From assembly GCA_026393895.1 (NCBI GenBank), contig JAPKZG010000092.1, positions 1 through 64,000 on the forward strand: a stretch of DNA of 64,000 nt. Reading direction: 5' to 3'. The notes below the pieces were generated by a model. It worked only from the letters and a program-made list of their open reading frames with translations, made no database searches and was not told the origin of the DNA. This DNA is from Candidatus Aminicenantota bacterium (GTDB lineage: Bacteria; Acidobacteriota; Aminicenantia; Aminicenantales; UBA4085). A program made the translations under genes and the position numbers. Every line of letters starts with the position of its first letter. The first letter of the stretch is position 1. Shown one piece after another: positions 28,105 to 36,960 of this stretch.

Positions 28105-28632
28105 TTACTTGCTCAGAACGAAGGTCACGCCGATCGCCCCACCGAATCCTGTGTAGCTGCCAACGAGATAACCGTAGAGTTTTAGGCTGGCGGCGATTTT
28201 CGGAGAAAACCAATAACGACCTCCAACAAGCGGATAAAGACTAAGTCCCGAAGCCGCTGCGCTCCCCGATGAATAACCGGTATTGTAGCTTACGGAAACG
28301 ACAGAATACCCGAGCCCCGCTCCGGCATAAAGGTCGACTTTATCCGCGTCAAGTTTAGTGAAGTGATAATTTGCTTCCGCCGCGATCGTGATTAAGCTCA
28401 CTTTCCAAAATTCTTCACTCCAAAATTGGCCCATGACAGATCCGCCGACGCCTATATTTTCTGTTACGCCATATTCTCCACTGACACCAAGGGGGAGGCT
28501 GCCGCCCCAAGATGAAAACCCGATTTGCGGGGTCACGTAGATGCCGCCCTTCCAGAATTCCTTCGTGCCGGCTGCGGCCGTCCCGGCCAAAACCGCCAGC
28601 GCTAAAACCGTCACTAACACTATGCGTTTCAT
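28105..28632 (-). CDS. Outer-membrane beta-barrel protein
   Basis: This 175-residue protein starts MKRIVLVTVLALA, with GGAGGAAAT just upstream. A signal peptide (1-21, ending AAAG) is followed by amphipathic beta strands with a glycine/aromatic pattern typical of small OmpA-like/OmpW-like barrels. A perfect-consensus promoter drives it, so it is probably abundant. Confidence 0.75.
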   Translation of the reverse strand: MKRIVLVTVLALAVLAGTAAAGTKEFWKGGIYVTPQIGFSSWGGSLPLGVSGEYGVTENIGVGGSVMGQFWSEEFWKVSLITIAAEANYHFTKLDADKVDLYAGAGLGYSVVSVSYNTGYSSGSAAASGLSLYPLVGGRYWFSPKIAASLKLYGYLVGSYTGFGGAIGVTFVLSK

Positions 28633-28663
28633 ATTTCCTCCTCTCCGTTTTGGATTGAATTTA

Positions 28664-28692
28664 ATTATACGGGATGCGATCGGAATTGTCAA
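28664..28692 (-). promoter_or_regulatory. Perfect-consensus sigma70 promoter
   Basis: On the minus strand TTGACA (28692-28687), a 17-base spacer and TATAAT (28669-28664), 32 bases before the ATG of the beta-barrel gene. Both hexamers and the spacer are ideal. Confidence 0.9.
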
Positions 28693-28767
28693 GGAAATAT
28701 TTATATTATTCCTATGGTTTTAGTGTGTATACGCCTTCCGTTCCAAGGCCCGAGGGGGCGGGAATCA

Positions 28768-29139
28768 CTAGGGACGGCGCAATGCCCTTTTCAGGGCCAG
28801 GCGTACCCGGTCCCGCGTGAATCCTCCCTGGGCATAATCGAATAAAGCATCCACAATTTTCCGCCCGAAAAAATAAGCCCTGTAGAACCGGCTCTTATCC
28901 TGTTTGAACTCGCCGAAGTACGGACAAATCTGGCATTGAAAGGGGATCCCGCCCCGGGCGATCGTCCTTCGGATGCGGCGGGCTTTCCGGCTGTCCCATA
29001 TGTCCTCGAGGCCTTTTCTGGTCAGGTTTCCTATCTTCCCCCCCGGCCGGATGATGAAACAGCAGAAGTAGCAGTCCCCGTTGGCTTCCACGAGGAAGTT
29101 TTCCCAGGGTTTGCGGCATATCTGCCCGGCGGGTTTCAT
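28768..29139 (-). CDS. SPASM-domain protein, second half of a split radical SAM protein
   Basis: This 123-residue protein carries the Cys pattern of a SPASM auxiliary cluster domain: ICRKPW, then DCYFCC, then FQCQICPYFG, with GNLTRKGLEDIWDS between. The ATG overlaps the stop of the radical SAM gene by 4 bases. In most relatives both parts are one chain, so this is either a natural split or a one-base frameshift at the ATGA junction. Partner and substrate are unknown. Confidence 0.75.
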   Translation of the reverse strand: MKPAGQICRKPWENFLVEANGDCYFCCFIIRPGGKIGNLTRKGLEDIWDSRKARRIRRTIARGGIPFQCQICPYFGEFKQDKSRFYRAYFFGRKIVDALFDYAQGGFTRDRVRLALKRALRRP

Positions 29140-29918
29140 GTGTAGTATCCCGAAAACTCAGTGACGAGCTCGATGCCGTAGCTTTGAGCCTTGGCTCGCG
29201 CCTCATTGACGGCCGCCCGGAACCCGGGCAACTTCACATCGACCATCTGGTCGTGATAATTGAAAACAAATTCCCCGTTCCGGACCTCGTAGTTCTCCGT
29301 CGGGTTCAGTAAACCCAGGTGAATGATTCCCGCCCCGAGCTCTCTGGCAAGATCGACGAACGCGCCGGTCTCGGACTCGTTTTCTTTCATCAAAGTCATG
29401 TTGACCTTGATGACCGGGCGGTCGACCTCCAGCTCTTGTTTGATCCGGGTCAAGCGCTTGATGTTGCCGACGACTAGGTCGAAATTCGACCTCCTGATCT
29501 TTCGGTACGTTTCGCGTGTCGCCGCATCAAGGGAGAAGTCGATCATGCTGAGCTTCTTCGAAATGAAGGCCCGGCTCATCTCCTCCGTCAGGAGCAGGCC
29601 GTTTGAATTGAACTGGACCCAGGTTTTCTCCCGGTCAATGTTGTCGAGGAGGGCCATAAGCTTCCCCCCGAGCAGCGGTTCGCCGACGCCGTGGAGGGAT
29701 ATGGTCTTGAATCCCCGCAGGAAGGGGACAAGTCTTTCAAAGGCACTGTCGCTGATGTCGTAGCTGATATGTCTTTTATCGAAGATCCGGGGATAGCACA
29801 TGACGCAGGGCGGATGGATGTTGCACCGGGTGGAGGACTCGATCTCCAGAATGGAAGGGAGCGATCCCGCCCAGCCGCGGGCGGCCGATCGATTTCCCCG
29901 GTGTTTTTTCATGAACAT
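29136..29918 (-). CDS. Radical SAM protein, catalytic half
   Basis: This 260-residue radical SAM domain has the cluster motif CNIHPPCVMC (C-x5-C-x2-C), wider than the usual C-x3-C-x2-C. GVGEPLLGG is the SAM-binding GGE-like motif, followed by NSNGLLL. The protein ends EFSGYYT, then TGA overlapping the SPASM gene's ATG. ATGs at 29918 and 29912 are equally possible starts. The arrangement resembles radical SAM/SPASM enzymes of cofactor or peptide modification, but no precursor peptide gene is visible nearby. Confidence 0.85.
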   Translation of the reverse strand: MFMKKHRGNRSAARGWAGSLPSILEIESSTRCNIHPPCVMCYPRIFDKRHISYDISDSAFERLVPFLRGFKTISLHGVGEPLLGGKLMALLDNIDREKTWVQFNSNGLLLTEEMSRAFISKKLSMIDFSLDAATRETYRKIRRSNFDLVVGNIKRLTRIKQELEVDRPVIKVNMTLMKENESETGAFVDLARELGAGIIHLGLLNPTENYEVRNGEFVFNYHDQMVDVKLPGFRAAVNEARAKAQSYGIELVTEFSGYYT

Positions 29919-30056
29919 TCAACCCTGATTTTAGGCCAATATCTTATTCCAGGCCACCGGAAGATTCAATCCGGAGCCTTCGGGTCCCGGACATTAGAAT
30001 CATTAAGACTATCCCTCCCCCTTCCGTTCGTCCTCCCCTTATGGTAGAAAGAGGCG

Positions 30057-30998
30057 ATGCGCCGGAAGACCCTCTTTTTCCTCCTCCGCCTGGTCCTCGG
30101 CCTGGGCGGCCTGGTCGCCGTTTTCGTCTTTTCCCGAGCGAAGTTTCCCGAAATCGGCCGGGCGCTCCAAGGCGCAAACTGGGCCCTGCTGGTTCTCTCG
30201 TTCTCCCTCCACGCTTTCGGCCTGTTTGCCAGCGCCTACCGCTGGCAAATTCTGGCCAAGGCCCAGGGCGACCGCATCCCGCTCGGCTTTCTGACTAAAT
30301 CTTACCTCATCGGAAAATTTTTCAACACCTTCCTTCCGACCAGTTTCGGGGGCGACGTCGTCCGTATTTGGGACGGGTCGAAATTCTCCTCTTCGATCGT
30401 CAAATCGTCGGCCATCGTCGTCGTCGAGCGGATGACGGGCGTCATCGTCCTTTTCCTCTTCGCCCTCGTCGCCTCGCTCGGCCGTTTGGAAATGGCCGGC
30501 CGGGTGCCGTTCATCGGGGCGGCCATGGCCCTGGGGTTCGTCGGCCTGGCCGGGACCGTCGCGTTTCTCCTGCCGGCCGCCGGCCGGGCGCTTCGCCGGG
30601 GCCCCACCCGCGGATTCATCCGGAAAACCCTCGACAAGATGCTTCTGTTCCGGGAAGCCGTCGTCGCCTACCGGCGTTATCCGAAGCCGTTTTTCCGGGC
30701 GATGCTTTGGGCCGTTCTTCTTCAGCTCAACGTGATTCTCTACTTCATCTTGATCGGAAAAGCCCTCGGTCTTCCGATTCCCGCCTTCGATTATTTCATT
30801 TTCATCCCGCTGGTCCTTCTCGTTCAAATGCTCCCGGTCACCATCAACGGCCTCGGGGTTCGGGAAGGCGCCTACGTGGCGATTTTCGCCTACTACGGGC
30901 TGTCCTCGTCCGCCGCCCTGTCCTATTCGTTCATCGACCTGGCCTACAGCCTGATCATCGGCGCGGTCGGAGCGTTGCTCTATCTGACGCGAAAATGA
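30057..30998 (+). CDS. YbhN/UPF0104-type membrane protein (LPG synthase TM-domain family)
   Basis: This 313-residue integral membrane protein has about eight TM segments and the family motifs SYLIGKFFNTFLPTSFGGDVVR and LPVTINGLGVREGAY. Relatives include lysylphosphatidylglycerol synthase N-terminal flippase domains and YbhN proteins. It likely moves or flips a lipid, although the substrate is unknown. Its stop overlaps the next ATG by 4 bases, heading an operon with envC-like, S41-like and YibQ-like genes. Confidence 0.85.
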   Translation: MRRKTLFFLLRLVLGLGGLVAVFVFSRAKFPEIGRALQGANWALLVLSFSLHAFGLFASAYRWQILAKAQGDRIPLGFLTKSYLIGKFFNTFLPTSFGGDVVRIWDGSKFSSSIVKSSAIVVVERMTGVIVLFLFALVASLGRLEMAGRVPFIGAAMALGFVGLAGTVAFLLPAAGRALRRGPTRGFIRKTLDKMLLFREAVVAYRRYPKPFFRAMLWAVLLQLNVILYFILIGKALGLPIPAFDYFIFIPLVLLVQMLPVTINGLGVREGAYVAIFAYYGLSSSAALSYSFIDLAYSLIIGAVGALLYLTRK

Positions 30999-32185
30999 AC
31001 CGACGAAGGATCGCCGCGGCCTTGATCGGGGGATGGCTTGTCGTCGCCGCCGGCCCCGTCCGGCCGCTGCGCGGTCAGGCGAAACAGCCGGCCGCCTCCT
31101 CCGGTCAGGCCGCCGAATACGAAAAACGCCTGTCGGAGATCCGGTTCGACATCAACCGGCTCCGGTCGAAACTCGGCGAGGAGGAAAACCGGGAAAAGTC
31201 CGTGCTTTCCCAATTGGACCGGATCGCCGTGAAAAAACGGCTTCTGCGGAGCGAATGGAACCTCCTCCAGGTTCAATTGGCCCAAACCCGGGCCGACCGG
31301 GACGCCGTCGGAAAAAGCATTCCGGAGATGGAAAGCGCCCTGGCCGCCGACCGGGCCCGTCTCGCCCGCGTTCTCGCCGCCCTCTATAAACACGGCCGCT
31401 TCGGCATCGTCCGCTACGCCCTGGAAGCGCGCGACCTGCGGACCTTCGTCGACCAGGTCCGCGCGCTCGAAATCATCGCCGGCTCCCAGGACCGCCTAAT
31501 CACCGATTTTTCAACCCGGTTGACCGAGTTGGGACGGGCCGACCGGGAGCTCCGCGAAAAAGAAGCCGAGATCGCGGCCCTGACGGAACAATCGGCCGCC
31601 AAACGAACGGAGCTCGAGGCCGAGGAACGGAAAGACAAGACCCTCGTCGCCCAGATCAAAACGAACCAGAAAACCTACGAGCAGACGATCAGCGAGCTCA
31701 ACCTACGCGCCCAGGAGCTCGAAAAACTCCTCCGGAAACTGGAATCCCAGCCACACGCGACGGCGTTCCCCGGCCTCCCGTTCGCCGAAACGAAAGGCCG
31801 GCTCGACTGGCCCGTCAACGGGCGGGTCATTCAGGGCTACGGCCTCCAACGGGGCAGTTTCAACACGAAAACCGAAAACAACGGGATCGAGATCGCCCCG
31901 CCGTCGAACGACCTGACGATCCGGGCAATCCACGCCGGGAAAGTGGTTTACGCCGACTTCTTCCCGAGCTACGGCAACCTCCTCATCCTCGAGCACGGTG
32001 GGGGCTACCACTCGCTCTACGGCCACTGCGCCGAGTTTCTCGTCCGCAACGGCGACATTATCGGACCCGGAACGCCCGTGGCCGTCGTCGGCGACACCGC
32101 CTCCCTTTCGGGCGTTTCGCTCTATTTCGAGATCCGTTACCAGACCAAACCCGTCGACCCCTTGCTTTGGCTTCGGCGAAGGTGA
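30995..32185 (+). CDS. envC: EnvC-like murein hydrolase activator with non-catalytic LytM domain
   Basis: This 396-residue protein has a signal peptide (about 1-28), a long coiled coil (about 36-265) and a LytM/M23 domain (about 275-392). The zinc ligands of active LytM are missing: H-x-G-x-D is N296-G-I-E299, and the HxH before FE is SLYFEI. The C-terminal SLYFEIR...VDPLLWL matches E. coli EnvC, which activates amidases instead of cutting peptidoglycan. It is coupled to the YbhN-like gene by ATGA. It likely controls septal peptidoglycan splitting. Confidence 0.85.
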   Translation: MNRRRIAAALIGGWLVVAAGPVRPLRGQAKQPAASSGQAAEYEKRLSEIRFDINRLRSKLGEEENREKSVLSQLDRIAVKKRLLRSEWNLLQVQLAQTRADRDAVGKSIPEMESALAADRARLARVLAALYKHGRFGIVRYALEARDLRTFVDQVRALEIIAGSQDRLITDFSTRLTELGRADRELREKEAEIAALTEQSAAKRTELEAEERKDKTLVAQIKTNQKTYEQTISELNLRAQELEKLLRKLESQPHATAFPGLPFAETKGRLDWPVNGRVIQGYGLQRGSFNTKTENNGIEIAPPSNDLTIRAIHAGKVVYADFFPSYGNLLILEHGGGYHSLYGHCAEFLVRNGDIIGPGTPVAVVGDTASLSGVSLYFEIRYQTKPVDPLLWLRRR

Positions 32186-32217
32186 TAGGATTCTTTTTTA
32201 CGGAGCCAGAGACCCCG

Positions 32218-33357
32218 ATGAAATCTCCCCGTCCCCGGATCATCATCCCCTATGCCCTGGCGGTTGCGGCCGTCTTCCTGTTCCTGTGGACGCGCCCCCC
32301 TCTTCAGTCCTCTAAATTCCCTCCGGCCGAGGATTCCGACATCCTGGAAAGGGCCGTTCAACACATCCGCGACGATTATGTCGACGAAGCGGACCCGCGC
32401 CGGACGATGGAAGGCGCCTTCCAGGGGCTCATCGGATCACTCGATCCGATGTCGTCCTACTTGAACCACGACCTGATGGCCCGGGCGTCTTCCCCCCGCG
32501 TCGATCAGCTCTATGACGTCGGTTTGGCCGCCTATAAAAGGCCCGGAGCTTTCCCCGTCGTAGTCGGGATCGCCGAGGGGTCGCCGGCCGAAAAAGCCGG
32601 GATTCAAACAGGCGACGCGATCAGCGCGGTCGACGATCGTTCCACCCTCGTCTGGAGCCACAACGAATTCCGATTCGCTCTGAAAGACACGGAAGCGAAA
32701 CCGGTCAAACTCCGCCTGATCCACGAAAACGCGACATCCGAAAAAACGGTCGACCGGGTCGCGCCGTATCCGATCTCCCTCGCCTGGACCGAGGAAAAAG
32801 GAACGTCGGGCATCGTCCGGATTTTTCATCTTTTTTCCGGAACCGGGGCCGAGTTCAAATCCTCCGTCCTCCCGAAAGTCGCGGGGAGGAAAGAAACTCT
32901 CATCCTCGACCTTCGCGGCTGCCGCGAGGGAGAGATCGAGGAAGCAAGAATCCTGGTCAATCTCTTCGTGAAAAACCTTCAGGCCGGGACGATCGAGAAA
33001 AAGGGCGGGGTTAAAACCGCCTGGGCCTGCCCCGCCGAACCCGTTCTCCCCGACGTGCCCCTTGTGGTCTGGGTGGATCCGGCGACGATGGGCCCGTCGG
33101 AAATCGTCGCCGCGGTCCTGCGCGACCTCAAAAGGGCCGCGGTCGTCGGCACGACGACGGCCGGTTTCACGGCCGAGCAAAAGCTTTTTCCGCTCAAGAC
33201 GGGTGATGGGCTGCTCCTGACCGTCGGCGAATTCGTCCTTGCCTCGGGAGAGAAGATTTTTGAAAAAGGCGTCACGCCGGACGTCAAAATCGAGCCCGAC
33301 AAGAGATCCCGGCAGGACTATTTTGAGAAGACGAAGGGTTTGCTCCGTGGCCGCTGA
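32218..33357 (+). CDS. S41-family C-terminal processing peptidase-like protein, catalytic residues lost
   Basis: This 379-residue protein has an N-terminal anchor (about 9-24), a helical segment with the RDDYVDE region, a PDZ domain (about 100-175, GSPAEKAGIQTGDAISAV) and an S41 core. The nucleophile motif is normally SASASEI but here reads ATMGPSEI (289-296), with Gly at the Ser position (292). The general-base Lys of TFGKG is Phe (F317 in TAGFTAEQ). It is therefore probably a pseudopeptidase or PDZ scaffold. It lies between the EnvC-like and YibQ-like genes, a conserved cell-division neighbourhood. The start is ATG 32218; upstream frame extension has no support. Confidence 0.85.
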   Translation: MKSPRPRIIIPYALAVAAVFLFLWTRPPLQSSKFPPAEDSDILERAVQHIRDDYVDEADPRRTMEGAFQGLIGSLDPMSSYLNHDLMARASSPRVDQLYDVGLAAYKRPGAFPVVVGIAEGSPAEKAGIQTGDAISAVDDRSTLVWSHNEFRFALKDTEAKPVKLRLIHENATSEKTVDRVAPYPISLAWTEEKGTSGIVRIFHLFSGTGAEFKSSVLPKVAGRKETLILDLRGCREGEIEEARILVNLFVKNLQAGTIEKKGGVKTAWACPAEPVLPDVPLVVWVDPATMGPSEIVAAVLRDLKRAAVVGTTTAGFTAEQKLFPLKTGDGLLLTVGEFVLASGEKIFEKGVTPDVKIEPDKRSRQDYFEKTKGLLRGR

Positions 33358-33360
33358 ACC

Positions 33361-34212
33361 ATGAAACGAAAGCGCAAGCCGCTTTCCTGGCTCATCCCGC
33401 CGGCCGTGGCGATTCTCGCTCTCGTCTTTATCATCATCCTGAGCAAACGGCCGGCCAAAACCGGGGCGAAATCCGGCTCCGCCGACGTCCGGCCTTCCTC
33501 GTCCGCCCCCGGGAAAACGGACGCACGTTCGGTCCCCGCCGCCCCGCCGCCCCGGGCAGCGATCATCATCGACGACATCGGTTACAGTTTGGAAGCGATC
33601 GAAAATGTCTACGCCGTCGGCCGGCCGCTTACCGTCTCCATCCTGCCGTACGCGAACCTGACGGAGGAATCCGCCCGCCTTGCGGCCGCCTGCAACCTGG
33701 AAATCATGCTCCATCTGCCCCTCGAATCCAACGCGGGCAAAAACGGGACGAAGGACGTCGAAGGGACTATTTCGGCGGGGAAAACCGACAGGGAAGTCCG
33801 GACCGGCGTCGAAAAATGCCTCGCCCGGGTTCCGAACGCCCGCGGCGTCAACAACCATGCGGGGTCGGCGACGACGGAAGAGGCGAAGTTGATGCGGCCG
33901 ATTCTCGAAGTCCTCAAGGAGCGCGGGCTGTACTTCATCGACAGCCGGACGACTTCCGCGTCCGTCGCCCGTGAAGAAGCCGCGAAAATGGGCGTCCGGG
34001 CGGCGGCCCGGCAGGTTTTCATCGACGCGGAACCCGGCGAGAAGGCCATCACCGAAAAGCTCCGGGAACTCTTCCGTCTGGCGAAAAAAAACGGCCGGGC
34101 CGTCGGGATCTGCCACCCGAAACGCGAGTCTCTCGCCGCCCTGGCCCGCCACGCCGGCCTGGCCGACGCTTACGGCGTCACTCTCGTCTTCGCCTCCGCC
34201 ATCGTCGAGTGA
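33361..34212 (+). CDS. Divergent polysaccharide deacetylase, YibQ family
   Basis: This 283-residue protein has an N-terminal TM anchor (about 9-27), a low-complexity linker and a divergent polysaccharide-deacetylase domain (about 60-283). It has AIIIDDIGYSLEA, PLTVSILPYANL, IMLHLPLES and NNHAGSATT. YibQ sits next to envC in many Proteobacteria. It lies 3 bases after the S41-like stop, which supports co-transcription. The deacetylase activity of this family is unproven. Confidence 0.88.
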   Translation: MKRKRKPLSWLIPPAVAILALVFIIILSKRPAKTGAKSGSADVRPSSSAPGKTDARSVPAAPPPRAAIIIDDIGYSLEAIENVYAVGRPLTVSILPYANLTEESARLAAACNLEIMLHLPLESNAGKNGTKDVEGTISAGKTDREVRTGVEKCLARVPNARGVNNHAGSATTEEAKLMRPILEVLKERGLYFIDSRTTSASVAREEAAKMGVRAAARQVFIDAEPGEKAITEKLRELFRLAKKNGRAVGICHPKRESLAALARHAGLADAYGVTLVFASAIVE

Positions 34213-34324
34213 GGGAGTCCCTCCGGAAATGTTTCGCCCTCCGCCGCAGGCAGACCCCGAAAGGTTCGATTCGCCCGGCGGCTAAAATTTAAAAAGATAT
34301 CGGGTCGAAACAATCCGGTTGATT

Positions 34325-34948
34325 CTAAAACCCAATCCCGGCCAGAAACATGATCGCGCTGTTTTTGATTTTGCTATCGTCGCCGTCTGCCGCCTTCCAA
34401 CAGTTGCCCAGACCGAACGTATAACGGATGTCGAAGGTGAGGACGTTTTTGCCGAACGGCATCTCCAAGCCCCCCCCGAAAGCCAGGCCGAAATCCATCC
34501 CTTTGATATAATCCAGATCTTCCGAATCGGATTCGTCCCCATACTCCCCATAGACGGTCGCCCTGATTTTGAAGGCAAGGGCGGGCCCGGCGAAAACAAA
34601 CACGTTCATGTTCGTGCCCGCGGCGAATGAATATTTGGCCAGAATCGGAATTTCCAGATAGGTCAGCCGAAAACCTTGGGTCCCGCCGCCTTCCGACCAT
34701 TTCGTTCCTTTTTGGACGAGCAACAGTTCCGGCTGAATTGAAAAATCATTCGAGATGTTTAAGGTCAGGTATCCGCCCAGGGCGAAACCGATCTTGGCGT
34801 CGTTTTTTTCGATATCATCGCCGGTCATGGTCGCAATCACGAGGCCGCCCTTGACCCCTTTGGCGGTGATTTGAACCGCCTGGGCAGGCGAAACGGTCAG
34901 CGCCAGGACAAAGAACAACAGGCCGCACACGATCAGACTTTTTTTCAT
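34325..34948 (-). CDS. PorT-type outer-membrane beta-barrel protein
   Basis: This 207-residue protein has a signal peptide (about 1-24, ending PAQA). The domain then contains GVKGGLVIAT, QPELLLVQKG, LEIPILAKYSF, VFAGPALAFKI and DFGLAFGGGLEM, the repeating strand pattern of outer membrane beta-barrel/PorT proteins. It is driven by a near-consensus promoter at 34984-35012 and has GGAG before the ATG. Confidence 0.85.
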   Translation of the reverse strand: MKKSLIVCGLLFFVLALTVSPAQAVQITAKGVKGGLVIATMTGDDIEKNDAKIGFALGGYLTLNISNDFSIQPELLLVQKGTKWSEGGGTQGFRLTYLEIPILAKYSFAAGTNMNVFVFAGPALAFKIRATVYGEYGDESDSEDLDYIKGMDFGLAFGGGLEMPFGKNVLTFDIRYTFGLGNCWKAADGDDSKIKNSAIMFLAGIGF

Positions 34949-34983
34949 TTAACAAATCTCCATTAATAATCGAGTAGCCGATG

Positions 34984-35012
34984 ACTATATCAATCGGATT
35001 ATGGATTGTCAA
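34984..35012 (-). promoter_or_regulatory. Near-consensus sigma70 promoter for PorT-like gene
   Basis: On the minus strand TTGACA (35012-35007), a 17-base spacer and TATAGT (34989-34984), 35 bases before the ATG. Confidence 0.85.
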
Positions 35013-35066
35013 CGAAAACGCCCGGAACACGGGGTGAATCGGGGGATTCTAAGAAATCGGCCGCCC

Positions 35067-36833
35067 CTAGTCCCTCCGGACTTCAAAGAGGACGGTATTT
35101 TCGGCGATCTCCTTCAAACTCCGGCCGGCCGTTCCGCGCGGCAGGATCCAGCAATGGGCTTTTTTCCCCTGGAAATAATCCATGGCGTGGGTGATGACCC
35201 GGTGCAAGGGAACGCTCTCGCGGACGACCAGGTTGGCGACGATCATCAGCCAATTGATCGAATAATGGCTGATGTTCGACCCGCCGCGGAGGAGCTGGGT
35301 CACGGACGGTCCGGCGGTTTTCTTCTTGGCGTGGCCGAAGTCAGGGGCCTCGGGTTTCCCGACTGTCTTGAGTCCGGCCGACCGGGCTGATGCCTTCGCC
35401 CAGGCCGCCACCGCCCCGCAGGACGAGATGCGGTCGAAATCGCAATCGAAAATATCCATGACCAGCTCGAAGGCCGGTGAAAAACCCGTCTCGACCGGGA
35501 GCCGGAACGACGGCTTGAAAACTTCCGACGCTTCGGCCAGGCGGGGACGGAGAACGGCCGAAGCGGGGGCGTCCGCCGCCGCGGCGGCCTCATAAATCCG
35601 GGTGTCGCGGCGCACGTTCCTGATGTCCGAAAAAACCCCCCGCGGCAGATGCCAGCAGACGGCCTTGTCGACGCCGAAATATCCGATCGTGAAGGCCGCC
35701 GCCTTCTCCCGCGGCAGCCGGGCGCAGGTGAAGCAATTGGCCGCGGCCACGTTCCCGAACCGGCGGTAATTGATGGCGCTCGTTTCGATGTACTGGACGA
35801 GCGTATCGCCGTCGCCCATTTCGGGATTCGAAACCATCGGTTCGCCGAAGGGAATCATATCGATCGCCTTGCAGAGATCGCGGCTCCATTTGCCGACCTG
35901 TTTGAGGGAAGGTTTCTTTTTTTCGGGGAGGACGAAGTCCAGGGCGATTTCCTCGCCGTATTTGTCGATCTCGAGCCGCCGTTGAAACTCCGGGTACGGA
36001 ACGGCTGAAATATCGGGCGAATACCAGCTGGTTTTGATCCCAGCGGCCTTGAAATTGCGCCGGGCGTTACGCTCGGCGAACCTGAACGTGCGCCTCCCAC
36101 GCGATCCCGCGGTCAGGCTGAACGGCCCGCCCATGTAGCTGACGTTGGTGAATTGGACGACCCGGACATCGTCAAAAATGCACTCCATCTGCCGCCAGCT
36201 CCCCGGGGCCTCGAAGGGCTGAAGGAGAAGGGCGCCGGTCTGGTGGATGGTGATGCCGCCTTCGCGGAGGGCGGCGTAGACGCTCTCGTAAAAACTGGTG
36301 TCGAACAGGCTCCGGGCCGGGCCGATGGGATCGGTCGAGTCGATGATAATCACGTCGCATTGGCCCTTCATCTTCCGGATAACCTCGGCTCCGTCGCCGA
36401 TGATCAGATGAAAACGGGAGTCGTTCCAGATCCCCCCGGAAATCGCCGGCAGGTGCTCGCGGCAGGTGTCGACGACGACCTGATCGATCTCGGCCATCGT
36501 CACGCTCTTGACACCGGGATGGCGGAGAACCTCCCGGGCCACGCCGCCGTCGCCACCGCCGATAATCAGGACGTTTTCCGGCGTTTTTTCCCGGGCGAAC
36601 AACGGCCAGAGGCCGATCCACTCGTGATAAATGCCCTCGTCCTCCTCGGTCAGCTGGACGATCCCGTCCAGAACGAGGACGCGCCCGAACCTCTCGGTAT
36701 CGAGAATCATCAGCTTCTGAAAACCCGTCGGTTTTTCGGGAACGACGACCCGCTTGACCTTGAACCCGTAGGTCACGTCCGTATAGAGGTCTTCGTAGAA
36801 CCAGAGTTCCTTGCCGCGTTTCACCAGGCCCAT
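35067..36833 (-). CDS. Spermidine synthase fused to two AdoMetDC-like domains
   Basis: This 588-residue protein starts MGLVKRGKELWFYED, with AAGGAAAGG about 10 bases upstream. Residues 1-285 are a spermidine synthase (SpeE) with GGGDGGVAREVLRH (92-105), AEID and IIIDSTDPIGPA. Residues about 294-413 and 455-588 are two SpeD/AdoMetDC-like domains, each ending CWxLPRG (393-399 and 561-567), which suggests duplication. Domain A keeps FTC370 but reads IETSAI where SpeD has ESH. Domain B has ISH (521-523) but lacks the FTC cysteine. Typically SpeE uses decarboxylated SAM made by SpeD, so fusion would channel it. Whether either SpeD domain self-cleaves to a pyruvoyl enzyme is uncertain. Confidence 0.85.
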   Translation of the reverse strand: MGLVKRGKELWFYEDLYTDVTYGFKVKRVVVPEKPTGFQKLMILDTERFGRVLVLDGIVQLTEEDEGIYHEWIGLWPLFAREKTPENVLIIGGGDGGVAREVLRHPGVKSVTMAEIDQVVVDTCREHLPAISGGIWNDSRFHLIIGDGAEVIRKMKGQCDVIIIDSTDPIGPARSLFDTSFYESVYAALREGGITIHQTGALLLQPFEAPGSWRQMECIFDDVRVVQFTNVSYMGGPFSLTAGSRGRRTFRFAERNARRNFKAAGIKTSWYSPDISAVPYPEFQRRLEIDKYGEEIALDFVLPEKKKPSLKQVGKWSRDLCKAIDMIPFGEPMVSNPEMGDGDTLVQYIETSAINYRRFGNVAAANCFTCARLPREKAAAFTIGYFGVDKAVCWHLPRGVFSDIRNVRRDTRIYEAAAAADAPASAVLRPRLAEASEVFKPSFRLPVETGFSPAFELVMDIFDCDFDRISSCGAVAAWAKASARSAGLKTVGKPEAPDFGHAKKKTAGPSVTQLLRGGSNISHYSINWLMIVANLVVRESVPLHRVITHAMDYFQGKKAHCWILPRGTAGRSLKEIAENTVLFEVRRD

Positions 36834-36960
36834 GGCCGTTGTCCTTTCCTTGAAATCCGATGGAGCCACATTATAGCGAAACCCCGCCGGCGCGCAATGC
36901 CCCCACAATTGCCGATAGCGGATATTTCCCCCGGAGATATTCCCGAACGGGATGCAAATC

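Noticed and set aside
32437-34152. 571-residue antisense frame over the S41 and YibQ-like genes
   Set aside because: Long antisense frames are expected at this GC content; both plus-strand genes have clear family motifs.
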